Assembly: GCA_905234425.1 (NCBI GenBank)
Contig: CAJOHR010000019.1
Location: forward strand, 34,535-67,824
Source: an uncultured Oscillospiraceae bacterium
Lineage (GTDB): Bacteria; Bacillota; Clostridia; Oscillospirales; Oscillospiraceae
Direction: 5' to 3'
DNA length: 33,290 nt
The notes beneath the pieces are model-generated. The model saw only the letters and a list, made by a program, of their open reading frames with translations. It ran no database searches and was not told where the DNA came from. Positions 8,550 through 14,156 of the stretch are shown one piece after another (the first letter of the stretch is position 1; each line of letters opens with the position of its first letter). The position numbers and the translations under genes are program-made.

Positions 8550-8578
8550 ATTATAGCAAATTCATAAATATAATACAA
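8550..8578 (-). promoter_or_regulatory. Sigma-A type promoter of the kinase operon
   Basis: On the minus strand, TTGTAT (8573-8578) and TATAAT (8550-8555) are 17 nt apart in an AT-rich island within GC-rich DNA. The predicted start near 8543 gives a leader of about 107 nt. The leader contains a GGCCC-GGGCC hairpin just before the ribosome binding site. It is the only clear promoter for the six-gene island. The rest of 8437-8701 is AT-rich intergenic DNA. Confidence 0.7.
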
Positions 8579-8663
8579 TAATCTTTCGACCATTTTTACA
8601 AATGTGCAGCTTTTGGTTTCTCCTGCTTATTTTTTCGGGACAGGCACCATTCCCCTGAATGCG

Positions 8664-8672
8664 CATATACTG
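8664..8672 (+). promoter_or_regulatory. Possible sporulation-type (sigma-K-like) -10 element before the YlmC-like gene
   Basis: CATATACTG matches the sigma-K -10 pattern CATANNNTA except at the last base. An AC dinucleotide (8646-8647) lies 16 nt upstream, as in sigma-K promoters. No sigma-A -35/-10 pair is evident. The match is short, so this is tentative. Confidence 0.25.
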
Positions 8673-8701
8673 GAATACAGATTTCTTTGGGAGGGAGCGG
8701 C

Positions 8702-8980
8702 ATGATCCTGCGCATCTCGGAGCTCAAGTGCCGGGAGGTCATCAACATCTGCGACGGCTGCCGGGTGGGCTGCGTCTGCGACGCGGAATTCGAGTCCACC
8801 GGCGGGAACATCCTGGCCCTGATCGTCCCCGGAAAGCCGAAATTCTTCGGGCTCCTTGGCCGGGAGGACGACTTTGTGCTGCCCTGGAGCTGCATCCGAC
8901 GGATCGGGGAGGACACGATTCTGGTCGAGGTGGATTTGAAAAAGGTCCGGGTGCCGTGCAAGAAAAAGTGGTTTTTTTGA
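8702..8980 (+). CDS. YlmC/YmxH-family PRC-barrel protein
   Basis: A 92-aa protein starting MILRISELKCREVINICDG, the characteristic opening of YlmC/YmxH proteins, which are small PRC-barrel-like beta proteins of spore formers. ATG 8702 is preceded by GGGAGGGAG at good spacing. The tail is basic (KKVRVPCKKKWFF). There is no signal peptide or membrane helix. Members are annotated as sporulation-related, but their molecular role is not established. It is divergent from the kinase operon, with about 265 nt between starts, and is followed by a hairpin and then a palindromic repeat. It stands alone and probably forms a single-gene transcript. Confidence 0.85.
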   Translation: MILRISELKCREVINICDGCRVGCVCDAEFESTGGNILALIVPGKPKFFGLLGREDDFVLPWSCIRRIGEDTILVEVDLKKVRVPCKKKWFF

Positions 8981-9023
8981 TCCCACCCGGGAGGGCCCTA
9001 CCGGATGGCTCCGGGGTACATAA

Positions 9024-9049
9024 ACGGGAGAGGCCCTCGCCTCTCCCGT
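9024..9049. terminator. Strong hairpin between convergent ylmC-like and folD genes
   Basis: A perfect 11-bp stem, ACGGGAGAGGC paired with GCCTCTCCCGT around a 4-nt loop. Neither side has a long U-tract (TTTATG on the minus side), so it may be a weak bidirectional terminator. The interval 8981-9188 holds only this hairpin and repeat copy 2. Confidence 0.5.
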
Positions 9050-9077
9050 GAAATCTATGGAACTGCTTCAGTCGCTT

Positions 9078-9175
9078 GTGTCATTCTGAGCGTAAGCGAA
9101 GGATCTTGAAATCGTGAATCGCGCCAAGATTCTTCGTCACTTTGTTCCTCAGAATGACAGCGGCTGAACAGATAC
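9078..9175. repeat. Dispersed palindromic repeat, copy 2
   Basis: Same family and orientation as copy 1 (1-104): GTGTCATTCTGAGCG at the left and CTCAGAATGACAGC plus CTGAACAGATAC at the right. Like copy 1 it lies immediately 3' of a minus-strand gene (folD stop at 9189). Together the two copies bracket the kinase-FHA-PP2C island. Confidence 0.85.
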
Positions 9176-9188
9176 AAATCTTTAATGA

Positions 9189-10040
9189 TTATAGTCCCGT
9201 CTGGAGCCTGCAGGCCGTCAGGGTGTTCTCCAGCAGCATGACCCTTGTCATGGGACCCACGCCGCCGGGTACCGGGGTGATAGCCGAGGCCTTCTCCGAA
9301 ACTGCCGGGTAGTCCACGTCGCCGCAGAGCTTTCCCTGCTCGTTCCGGTTCATGGCCACGTCGATGACCACAGCTCCCTCCTTCACCATGTCGGCGGTGA
9401 CGAAGCCCGGCTTTCCCACGGCGGATACGAGAACGTCCGCCCGGAGCGTCTCTGCCTTCAGATCCGCCGTGCCGGAGTGGCAGATGGTGACGGTGCCATT
9501 GCCCTGGAGCAGCAGCAGGCTCATGGGCTTGCCCACGATGTTGCTCCGGCCGATGACCACGCAGCGCTTCCCCTTGGGGTCGATGCCGTACCGGGCCATG
9601 AGCCGGACGATGCCCGCAGGGGTGCAGGGGGCAAACCGGGCCATGCCCTGGGTCAGATAGCCCACGTTCATGGGGTGGAAGCAGTCCACGTCCTTGATGG
9701 GGTCGATGGCCTCGATGACCTTCTGGGCGTCGATCTGGTCCGGCACGGGCAGCTGCACCAGGATGCCGTGGACGCTGTCGTCATGGTTCAGGGTGTCCAG
9801 AAGCTCCAGCAGATCCGCCTCCGCCGTGTCCTCGGGCAGGGTGTACATGGCGGAATAGATACCGCACTCCTTACAGTCGTTTTCCTTGTTGCGGACATAG
9901 ACCTGGGAGGCGGGATTGTTCCCCACCAGCACCACGGCCAGCCCGGGCCGGCAGCCTTTTTCCGTCAGCCGCTGAACCTCCGCCCGGATGTTCTCCTTGC
10001 ACTCCGCCGCAAAGGCCTTTCCGTCTAATATCGTTGCCAT
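9189..10040 (-). CDS. folD: Bifunctional methylenetetrahydrofolate dehydrogenase/methenyltetrahydrofolate cyclohydrolase
   Basis: Cytosolic one-carbon enzyme that interconverts 5,10-methylene-, methenyl- and 10-formyl-tetrahydrofolate using NADP. Family signatures are clear: YVRNKENDCKECGI with the catalytic Lys in the YxxxK arrangement, LVQLPVPDQID, PIKDVDCFHPMNVG, the nucleotide-binding VVIGRSNIVGKPMSLLL, and a C-terminal PVPGGVGPMTRVMLLENT. About 283 aa, the usual length. The start is ATG 10040 with GGGAG upstream; the in-frame ATG at 10055 overlaps that site. It is the third gene after FHA-SEDS and PBP, 18 nt after the PBP stop, and probably shares their transcript. Repeat copy 2 follows its stop. 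Confidence 0.97.
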   Translation of the reverse strand: MATILDGKAFAAECKENIRAEVQRLTEKGCRPGLAVVLVGNNPASQVYVRNKENDCKECGIYSAMYTLPEDTAEADLLELLDTLNHDDSVHGILVQLPVPDQIDAQKVIEAIDPIKDVDCFHPMNVGYLTQGMARFAPCTPAGIVRLMARYGIDPKGKRCVVIGRSNIVGKPMSLLLLQGNGTVTICHSGTADLKAETLRADVLVSAVGKPGFVTADMVKEGAVVIDVAMNRNEQGKLCGDVDYPAVSEKASAITPVPGGVGPMTRVMLLENTLTACRLQTGL

Positions 10041-10058
10041 ATTCTTCGCTCCCATCTG

Positions 10059-11444
10059 TTATTTCGATTGTCTGTCCATACTCTCCATACAGGCTTCCAG
10101 CACGTCTCCGGTGATGGAGGCGCAGACCTCGCTGCCGGAGCCCGCCCGCTCCACCACCACGATAAAGGCCAGGGGATACCGGTCGTCCCGGACAAACCCG
10201 GCGAACATGGCGTTTGGCAGGTCCCCGTCCCCCGTCTCGGCGGTGCCGGATTTGGCGCAAACGTAGACGTCGGGGAAATTCTCCGTGCCGTAGTTGTAGA
10301 CCACGTCGTCCCGCATCATCTCCGTGAGGGTTTGGGCGGTGGTGGCGTTCATGGTTCGAGGCAGCATGGCGGTCCTGGCGGTATAAACCGGGAAGCCCGA
10401 GGGCGTCTCCACCTTGGAGACCACGTAGGGCGTTGCAGCCACGCCGCCGTTTGCGATGGAGCCCACGAAGGTCATGAACTGGCAGGGATTGATCAGGTTC
10501 GTATACTGGCCGATGCCCGCCCAGGCCAGGGACCCGTCCCCGGCGTCGGACACGTCGAAGTGGCCCTGGGCCACGGTGGTGCCGTCGAAGGTCACGGTGC
10601 TGTTGATTCCGGCGGCGTCGGCGTATTTTGTCAGCGTGTCCCGGCCCAGCTCCACCGCCAGCTCGCCGAAGACCGTATTGCAGGACTTCACCAGGCCCGT
10701 GCCGAAGCTGATTTCCCCGTGGTACTGCTCACAGGTCACGTACTCCCCGCCGATGATCTCCTCCCGCTCGCAGTCGAAGGTCCGGTCGAAGACGTCCGGA
10801 ATGTTGTCGATGGCCGCGGCGGCGGTGACCAGCTTGAAGATGGACCCGGGAACATAGGTTGCCCGGGTGAACCGGTTGAGGAACACGCCCTCATAGTAGG
10901 GATCGCTTTCAATCTCCTCCATGGACGGCATGTCGTCGGGGTCATAGGCCCCGGAGGAGACCATGCACAAAATCTCCCCTGTTTTGTAGTTGTAGACCCC
11001 CACGGTGCCCCGGCGCTCCCCCAGGTCGTAGAGGGCCGTGGCGCAGGCGTCGGAGGAGAGGGTCAGATCCATGATATTTCCCGTGTCCGAGGTCTCGTAG
11101 ACCCCGGTGAAGGGATTGTAATCCAGGAGCTTGTCGGCGTAGGCATTGATCAGAGGCGCTTCAATATAGCCGTGCCGGTCTCCCAGCAGGTGGACTGTGG
11201 CCCGGCGGATCAGGGCGTCTCCGGCGTAGGTCCGGCCGCCCACGTTATTGAGGACCATGACCCCGTCCCGGTCCCGGACGGAGCCCGTGGCAATGTTGCC
11301 CCCGGAATAGACGTGGGGGCTGCCGGGGAAGGTCACCCAGGCGGAGGCGTTCATAAAGTACTCCGCCAGAAAGACCAGAAGCCCCGCCGCCGCCACCAGG
11401 GCCAGCAGGGTGGTGATCACAGCCCTGCGGGATATTTTCTTCAT
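10059..11444 (-). CDS. pbpA: Class B penicillin-binding protein (peptidoglycan transpeptidase)
   Basis: Membrane-anchored D,D-transpeptidase of 461 aa with one N-terminal helix (about 8-27) and a periplasm-facing catalytic domain. The active-site motifs are all present: Ser201 in SIFK, SCN at 254-256, and KSGT at 398-401. It has only a short N-terminal region (RDRDGVMV) and no long dimerisation or PASTA module. This matches the lean actinobacterial PbpA layout better than FtsI or MrdA. Its ATG overlaps the stop of the FHA-SEDS gene by 4 nt (ATGA), so the two are translationally coupled and should form a SEDS-bPBP synthase pair. Whether it serves elongation, division or sporulation cannot be told from sequence. 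Confidence 0.93.
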   Translation of the reverse strand: MKKISRRAVITTLLALVAAAGLLVFLAEYFMNASAWVTFPGSPHVYSGGNIATGSVRDRDGVMVLNNVGGRTYAGDALIRRATVHLLGDRHGYIEAPLINAYADKLLDYNPFTGVYETSDTGNIMDLTLSSDACATALYDLGERRGTVGVYNYKTGEILCMVSSGAYDPDDMPSMEEIESDPYYEGVFLNRFTRATYVPGSIFKLVTAAAAIDNIPDVFDRTFDCEREEIIGGEYVTCEQYHGEISFGTGLVKSCNTVFGELAVELGRDTLTKYADAAGINSTVTFDGTTVAQGHFDVSDAGDGSLAWAGIGQYTNLINPCQFMTFVGSIANGGVAATPYVVSKVETPSGFPVYTARTAMLPRTMNATTAQTLTEMMRDDVVYNYGTENFPDVYVCAKSGTAETGDGDLPNAMFAGFVRDDRYPLAFIVVVERAGSGSEVCASITGDVLEACMESMDRQSK

Positions 11445-13240
11445 GTGGCCGCCTCCCAATCCATGTCGTCCTCGTCGTCCCAGTCCTCATAGACGGGCTC
11501 CGCGCGCTTGGCATACCGCTTTTTTGCGTGGGTGGGCACGGTGGTGGCAAAGCTGGCGTTCTGCCGGGTGTCCGCGGCCTTCACAAAGGCCAGAAGCCCC
11601 CAGGTGCCCATCATGCTGGAGCCGCCGTTGCTGAGGAAGGGGAAGGTGACGCCGGTAAAGGGCAGCAGGTCCACGGTGCCGAACACGTTGAGCATCATCT
11701 GGAACACCAGAATGCTCATGGCCGCGCAGGCGGAGATGGCGTAGAAGGAGCTGCGGCACAGGGAGGCCGAGCGCACGGCAAACAGCGCGATGCAGATCAC
11801 GAACAGCACGCAGATCAAGCCCACGATCAGGCCCCATTCCTCGCAGACCGTAGCAAATACGATGTCGCTGTCCGCGGCAAAGACGTATTTAAGCCGCCCG
11901 TTTCCTGCCCCAAGTCCAAACAGGCCGCCCGCCGCCAGGCACATGAGGGCCTGGGTCTGCTGGTAGCCCGCCCCGGAGGGATCCTCCCAGATGTGCCGCC
12001 AGGATTCAAACCGGGAGGCGGCGTGGGGCCGGAGGCGCAGGGCCATGACCCCGGCCACGCCCGTTCCGGCGCAGATCAGGGACAGGGTCGCGAAGTCTCC
12101 GGACCGGAGGTAGGCGATGACCAGGAAGGTGACAAAATAGATCATGGCCGTGCCGAAGTCGTTGCACAGGGCCAGGATGATGCAGCAGATGCCGGAATAG
12201 AGGATGAACAGGAACAGGTTCCGTCTCGTCATCAAGCGATCCAAGGTGGAGGCACCGGCAAACACAAAGCTGATTTTGGCGATCTCCGAGGGCTGGAAGG
12301 AGAAGCCGCCGAGGAAGATCCAGGCCTTGGCTCCGTAAATCTCCCGGCCGAAGGCCAGCACAAGCAGGAGCAGGGCAGGTCCCAGGGCCGCGGCCACATA
12401 CCGGATCTTCTTGGCCGTGTCCAGCTCCCGGAGACAGAAGCCGATGACCATATAGAGCACGATGCCAAGGCCCATGGAAATCACGGTTTTCACCAGCTCT
12501 CCCGGGTCCACGGAGGCGATGACGGACAGGCCCATGGTGCAGAGGAAAAACGCGATGGTGTCCACCTCAAAGCCTGAGCGCCGCATGGCCTTGTTGAAGG
12601 CGAAGAGGCCCCACATCATGGCAAACACGGCGAGAAAGGAGCCGTAGATGGCGGGCCAGTTCTCCACGTCGCAGCCGATCATGAGCTGGACCACGGTGAA
12701 AAACTGAAACAGGGACAAAAACAGGAGCGTCACCGCCGGAGAGACGATGTGCTTGGGGTCCGTGCGCAGGGACTCCACATAGGCGGCCTCCTGGTCGGTG
12801 ATGGGCACCAGGGTGACCTCCAGGCCGTTGAGGTCGATGAGGTCTCCGTAGCCGATTTCCGTCAGGCCGGTGATGACCTCACCGTTGACGGCGATACCGC
12901 CCCGGCCGCCCACGTCGCCGATGGTCCAGCTTCCGTCGTCATACCGGGTCAGAACGGCGTGCTGTTTATAAATATTCTCGAAATTCATCTGGATATCGTT
13001 CCGGCGGGTCCGGCCAATGGTGTTTTCCCAGTGGGTCACGGGCAGCCGGGAGCCGTCCTCGAAGGCGATGTGGCCCCAGATCTCCGGCTCCTTCCGGAAG
13101 GTCAGCAGGCTCACGGCGCAGCGAATCAGGACCACCAGGGCCAGAACCGGAAACAGAAACCGAAGCACCGTGGTCACGGGCTGTCCCCGCTCCACGAGGC
13201 CAAAAAAGGCGTCCCCCAGACGGGCAAGAAATTCCTCCAT
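11441..13240 (-). CDS. FHA domain fused to SEDS peptidoglycan glycosyltransferase (FtsW/RodA family)
   Basis: A 599-aa polytopic membrane protein. A first helix (about 23-46) is followed by a cytoplasmic FHA-like domain (about 56-146; GHIAFEDGS, TIGRTRRND, GIAVNGEVI), then the roughly ten-helix SEDS domain. SEDS hallmarks include FQPSEIAK, LCNDFGTAMIYF, LAAGGLFGLGAGNGRLK, SDIVFATVCEEWG and FPFLSNGGSSMMG. It polymerises lipid II into glycan strands with its partner PBP, whose gene overlaps by 4 nt. The FHA has Gly-Arg (76-77) and His94, but Tyr91 replaces the usual phosphothreonine-contact Ser. ATG 13240 has GGGGAGG 8 nt upstream. The FHA fusion suggests control by the Ser/Thr kinase pathway encoded 5 kb away; that link is inference. 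Confidence 0.93.
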   Translation of the reverse strand: MEEFLARLGDAFFGLVERGQPVTTVLRFLFPVLALVVLIRCAVSLLTFRKEPEIWGHIAFEDGSRLPVTHWENTIGRTRRNDIQMNFENIYKQHAVLTRYDDGSWTIGDVGGRGGIAVNGEVITGLTEIGYGDLIDLNGLEVTLVPITDQEAAYVESLRTDPKHIVSPAVTLLFLSLFQFFTVVQLMIGCDVENWPAIYGSFLAVFAMMWGLFAFNKAMRRSGFEVDTIAFFLCTMGLSVIASVDPGELVKTVISMGLGIVLYMVIGFCLRELDTAKKIRYVAAALGPALLLLVLAFGREIYGAKAWIFLGGFSFQPSEIAKISFVFAGASTLDRLMTRRNLFLFILYSGICCIILALCNDFGTAMIYFVTFLVIAYLRSGDFATLSLICAGTGVAGVMALRLRPHAASRFESWRHIWEDPSGAGYQQTQALMCLAAGGLFGLGAGNGRLKYVFAADSDIVFATVCEEWGLIVGLICVLFVICIALFAVRSASLCRSSFYAISACAAMSILVFQMMLNVFGTVDLLPFTGVTFPFLSNGGSSMMGTWGLLAFVKAADTRQNASFATTVPTHAKKRYAKRAEPVYEDWDDEDDMDWEAAT

Positions 13241-13265
13241 GGCCAAACCTCCCCTCTGCCGTTCC

Positions 13266-13280
13266 GGGCATAATATGCCC
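13266..13280. promoter_or_regulatory. Perfect 15-bp palindrome at the transcription start of FHA-SEDS
   Basis: GGGCATA-A-TATGCCC lies 3 nt downstream of the -10 box and so covers the predicted start site. Its position fits an operator for a dimeric repressor. As RNA its loop would be too tight for a full stem, favouring a DNA-level role. The binding protein is unknown. Confidence 0.45.
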
Positions 13281-13282
13281 AC

Positions 13283-13311
13283 ATCATACCACAGATCCCC
13301 CGCTTGTGCAA
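13283..13311 (-). promoter_or_regulatory. Sigma-A promoter of the FHA-SEDS/pbpA/folD operon
   Basis: TTGCAC (13306-13311) and TATGAT (13283-13288) are 17 nt apart, and TGG just before the -10 adds an extended element. Transcription would begin near 13276, about 36 nt before the SEDS start codon. Confidence 0.75.
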
Positions 13312-13340
13312 CAGCGGGCGCTCACCGAGCGCCTGCACCT

Positions 13341-13387
13341 CTTCACTATTCACTTTTCACTCTTCGCTTTTCACTCTTCACTCTCTA
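13341..13387. repeat. Short tandem repeat of TTCACTCTT-like units
   Basis: Units such as TTCACTATT, CACTTTTCACTCTTC and TTCACTCTTCACTC recur across 47 bp. The array contains the stop codon and last codons of the 53-aa gene and runs on into the spacer. The composition (pyrimidine-only apart from A and a single G) differs from neighbours. Confidence 0.6.
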
Positions 13388-13532
13388 CTATCTCCCCAGT
13401 CTCCTCCGGTTCCCCGTCTCCATAGGTTTCGCAGAAAATGTCCTCCGCGCGCTGCTGGGCCGCGATCAGGCGATCGATGGCGTCCTCCGTGGCGTGCATC
13501 AGTTCCAGGTACATCTTTTTGTAGTCCGGCAT
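13371..13532 (-). CDS. Small acidic hypothetical protein, 53 aa
   Basis: Begins MPDYKKMYLELMHATEDAID; the first half should form an amphipathic helix (YKKMYLELM, AIDRLIAAQQRAED), and the second half is a Glu-rich tail. It has one Cys and no signal or membrane segment. AAAGGGAGAAG sits at good spacing before ATG 13532. I recall similar MxxYKKMYxxL-type tiny proteins as uncharacterised in Oscillospiraceae, but I cannot name a function. Its start lies only 20 nt after the U-tract of an intrinsic terminator, so expression should depend on read-through of the structured leader. The final codons fall inside a short tandem repeat, which suggests that the C-terminus length may vary between strains. 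Confidence 0.7.
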   Translation of the reverse strand: MPDYKKMYLELMHATEDAIDRLIAAQQRAEDIFCETYGDGEPEETGEIVESEE

Positions 13533-13551
13533 GGCAGCTTCTCCCTTTGAT

Positions 13552-13585
13552 AAAAAAGTGCGTGGCAGCCAGAGGCGCCACGCAC
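13552..13585 (-). terminator. Intrinsic terminator (probably conditional) before the 53-aa gene
   Basis: On the minus strand, GTGCGTGGC pairs with GCCACGCAC (9 bp, 10-nt loop) and is followed by TTTTTTATC. It lies between a strong promoter and the start codon of the 53-aa gene, with no gene upstream to terminate, so it acts on the leader. Confidence 0.75.
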
Positions 13586-13717
13586 CGAAAAACGCACGGC
13601 TCTCTTGCTGCCACGCAATTTCAGATATTCACGAGAAGTATGCTGAAACGAGCATGCGTTTTTACCGAAAGTAAAAACGCATACTTCTCGCTTGAATATC
13701 CAATAAAATTACGTGGC
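13552..13717 (-). ncRNA. Structured leader RNA with long hairpin and alternative terminator pairing
   Basis: The predicted RNA starts GCCACG near 13717. Its first 12 nt pair with 13610-13621 (P1, one G-U). Inside, GATATTC/GAATATC, CGAGAAGTAT/ATACTTCTCG and GCGTTTTTAC/GTAAAAACGC stack into one long arm with a TTTCG loop and a 12-nt one-sided bulge. The 3' strand of P1 extends to TGCGTGGCAGC, which is perfectly complementary (11 bp) to the 3' arm of the terminator at 13552-13585. P1 and this antiterminator are therefore mutually exclusive, a riboswitch-like layout. It matches no RNA class I recognise. Alternatives are a free small RNA of about 166 nt (6S-like long hairpin) or a palindromic element co-opted as leader. 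Confidence 0.6.
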
Positions 13718-13723
13718 ACGGTC

Positions 13724-13752
13724 ATTATACCACGCGTGAAAAAATCTGGCAA
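13724..13752 (-). promoter_or_regulatory. Sigma-A promoter of the structured leader
   Basis: TTGCCA (13747-13752), 17-nt spacer, consensus TATAAT (13724-13729) with an extended TGG before it. The start would fall near 13717, at the first paired base of the leader hairpin. Confidence 0.75.
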
Positions 13753-13797
13753 CGGTTATTTGCATAAATGAACCGTCACCCGGATGGATTACAGCGT

Positions 13798-13825
13798 TTG
13801 ACAAAAACGCAAAATCTGATAGGAT
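13798..13825 (+). promoter_or_regulatory. Promoter of the toxin-like peptide mRNA
   Basis: Consensus TTGACA (13798-13803), 16-nt spacer, TAGGAT (13820-13825). The mRNA would start near 13832 and its 5' end carries CCCTC-GAAA-GAGGG, a tetraloop hairpin of the kind that stabilises long-lived toxin mRNAs. Confidence 0.65.
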
Positions 13826-13902
13826 GGAATCCCTCGAAAGAGGGCAAAAGGCGCTGTTGTATTTTGGCGGTTGGCTACTCCCTGATGAAGGGAGGGATGC
13901 TT

Positions 13903-13989
13903 ATGGGAAATAGGCCCTGGGCGAGAGCCCTGTGGATTCTTGTATGGATGGTTTTTTTGACCTACATACTGACCATAAAAGCTTGTTGA
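13903..13989 (+). CDS. Type I toxin-like small hydrophobic peptide, 28 aa
   Basis: The peptide has a polar start (GNRPWAR), then a single hydrophobic helix (ALWILVWMVFLTYILTI) and the tail KAC. This is the form of membrane-active type I toxins (TxpA, BsrG, Fst groups), though it is not clearly homologous to any. GGAGGG is well spaced for ATG 13903; ATG 13897 is too close to it. The ribosome binding site is locked in a hairpin, CTCCCT (13878-13883) with AGGGAG (13889-13894), which is typical of type I toxin mRNAs. An antisense transcript from 14071-14099 overlaps the 3' end. It has its own promoter and terminator. Toxicity is inferred from architecture, not demonstrated. It is too small to place in a family by eye. 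Confidence 0.65.
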   Translation: MGNRPWARALWILVWMVFLTYILTIKAC

Positions 13990-14064
13990 CCGCCCGGATG
14001 GTCCCCGAGCGGTCAACATATTTGACCACCGAGAGCTAACCGTCATACAACGGCGCTCTTTTGC
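13976..14064 (-). ncRNA. Predicted antisense RNA (antitoxin) to the toxin mRNA
   Basis: Starts near 14064 from a near-consensus minus-strand promoter and reads back over the toxin mRNA 3' region and the last toxin codons. It would carry a stem formed by GTTGACCGC (13985-13993) and GCGGTCAAC (14009-14017), followed on the minus strand by AAGCTTTT, a possible terminator giving an RNA of about 90 nt. Tail-to-tail overlap of this sort is the RatA/SR4 type of type I antitoxin. The exact ends are estimates. Confidence 0.6.
14031..14063 (+). terminator. Terminator of the toxin mRNA
   Basis: AGAGC and CCG pair with CGG and GCTCT around TCATACAA, followed by TTTT. The toxin stop is at 13989. The intervening GTTGACCGC/GCGGTCAAC stem (13985-14017) adds a second hairpin in the 3' UTR and probably is the antisense interaction site. 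Confidence 0.55.
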
Positions 14065-14070
14065 GTCTTC

Positions 14071-14099
14071 ATCATAGCATCTGCAGTCTGTTTTGTCAA
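14071..14099 (-). promoter_or_regulatory. Strong antisense promoter facing the toxin gene
   Basis: TTGACA (14094-14099), 17-nt spacer, TATGAT (14071-14076) on the minus strand: a perfect -35 and one mismatch in the -10. No open reading frame lies immediately downstream in this direction, only the antisense of the toxin mRNA. Confidence 0.7.
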
Positions 14100-14140
14100 G
14101 CCGGCCGCCCGGGGATCATCATAAACCTCGGGCGGCCGGC
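14100..14140. terminator. GC-rich hairpin after the 52-aa gene
   Basis: A perfect 12-bp stem, GCCGGCCGCCCG with CGGGCGGCCGGC, and a 17-nt loop. It lies 17 nt after the stop of the 52-aa minus-strand gene and abuts the -35 box of the antisense promoter. There is no real U-tract (CTTGACAAAA), so it may block or slow transcription rather than terminate it cleanly. Confidence 0.5.
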
Positions 14141-14156
14141 ATTGCCATCACTTATC

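Noticed and set aside
111..8578. Tellurite/TerY-P stress system
   Set aside because: VWA, PP2C and kinase are present, but no TerD/TerC-type proteins; VWA here is extracellular and tethered, and the kinase has leucine-rich repeats instead of the expected C-terminal domain.
13600..13720. Long inverted repeat considered as an insertion sequence remnant or MITE
   Set aside because: No transposase, no target duplication seen, and promoter, hairpin, terminator and ribosome binding site are in functional order; leader RNA is the better reading, though an origin from a palindromic element is possible.
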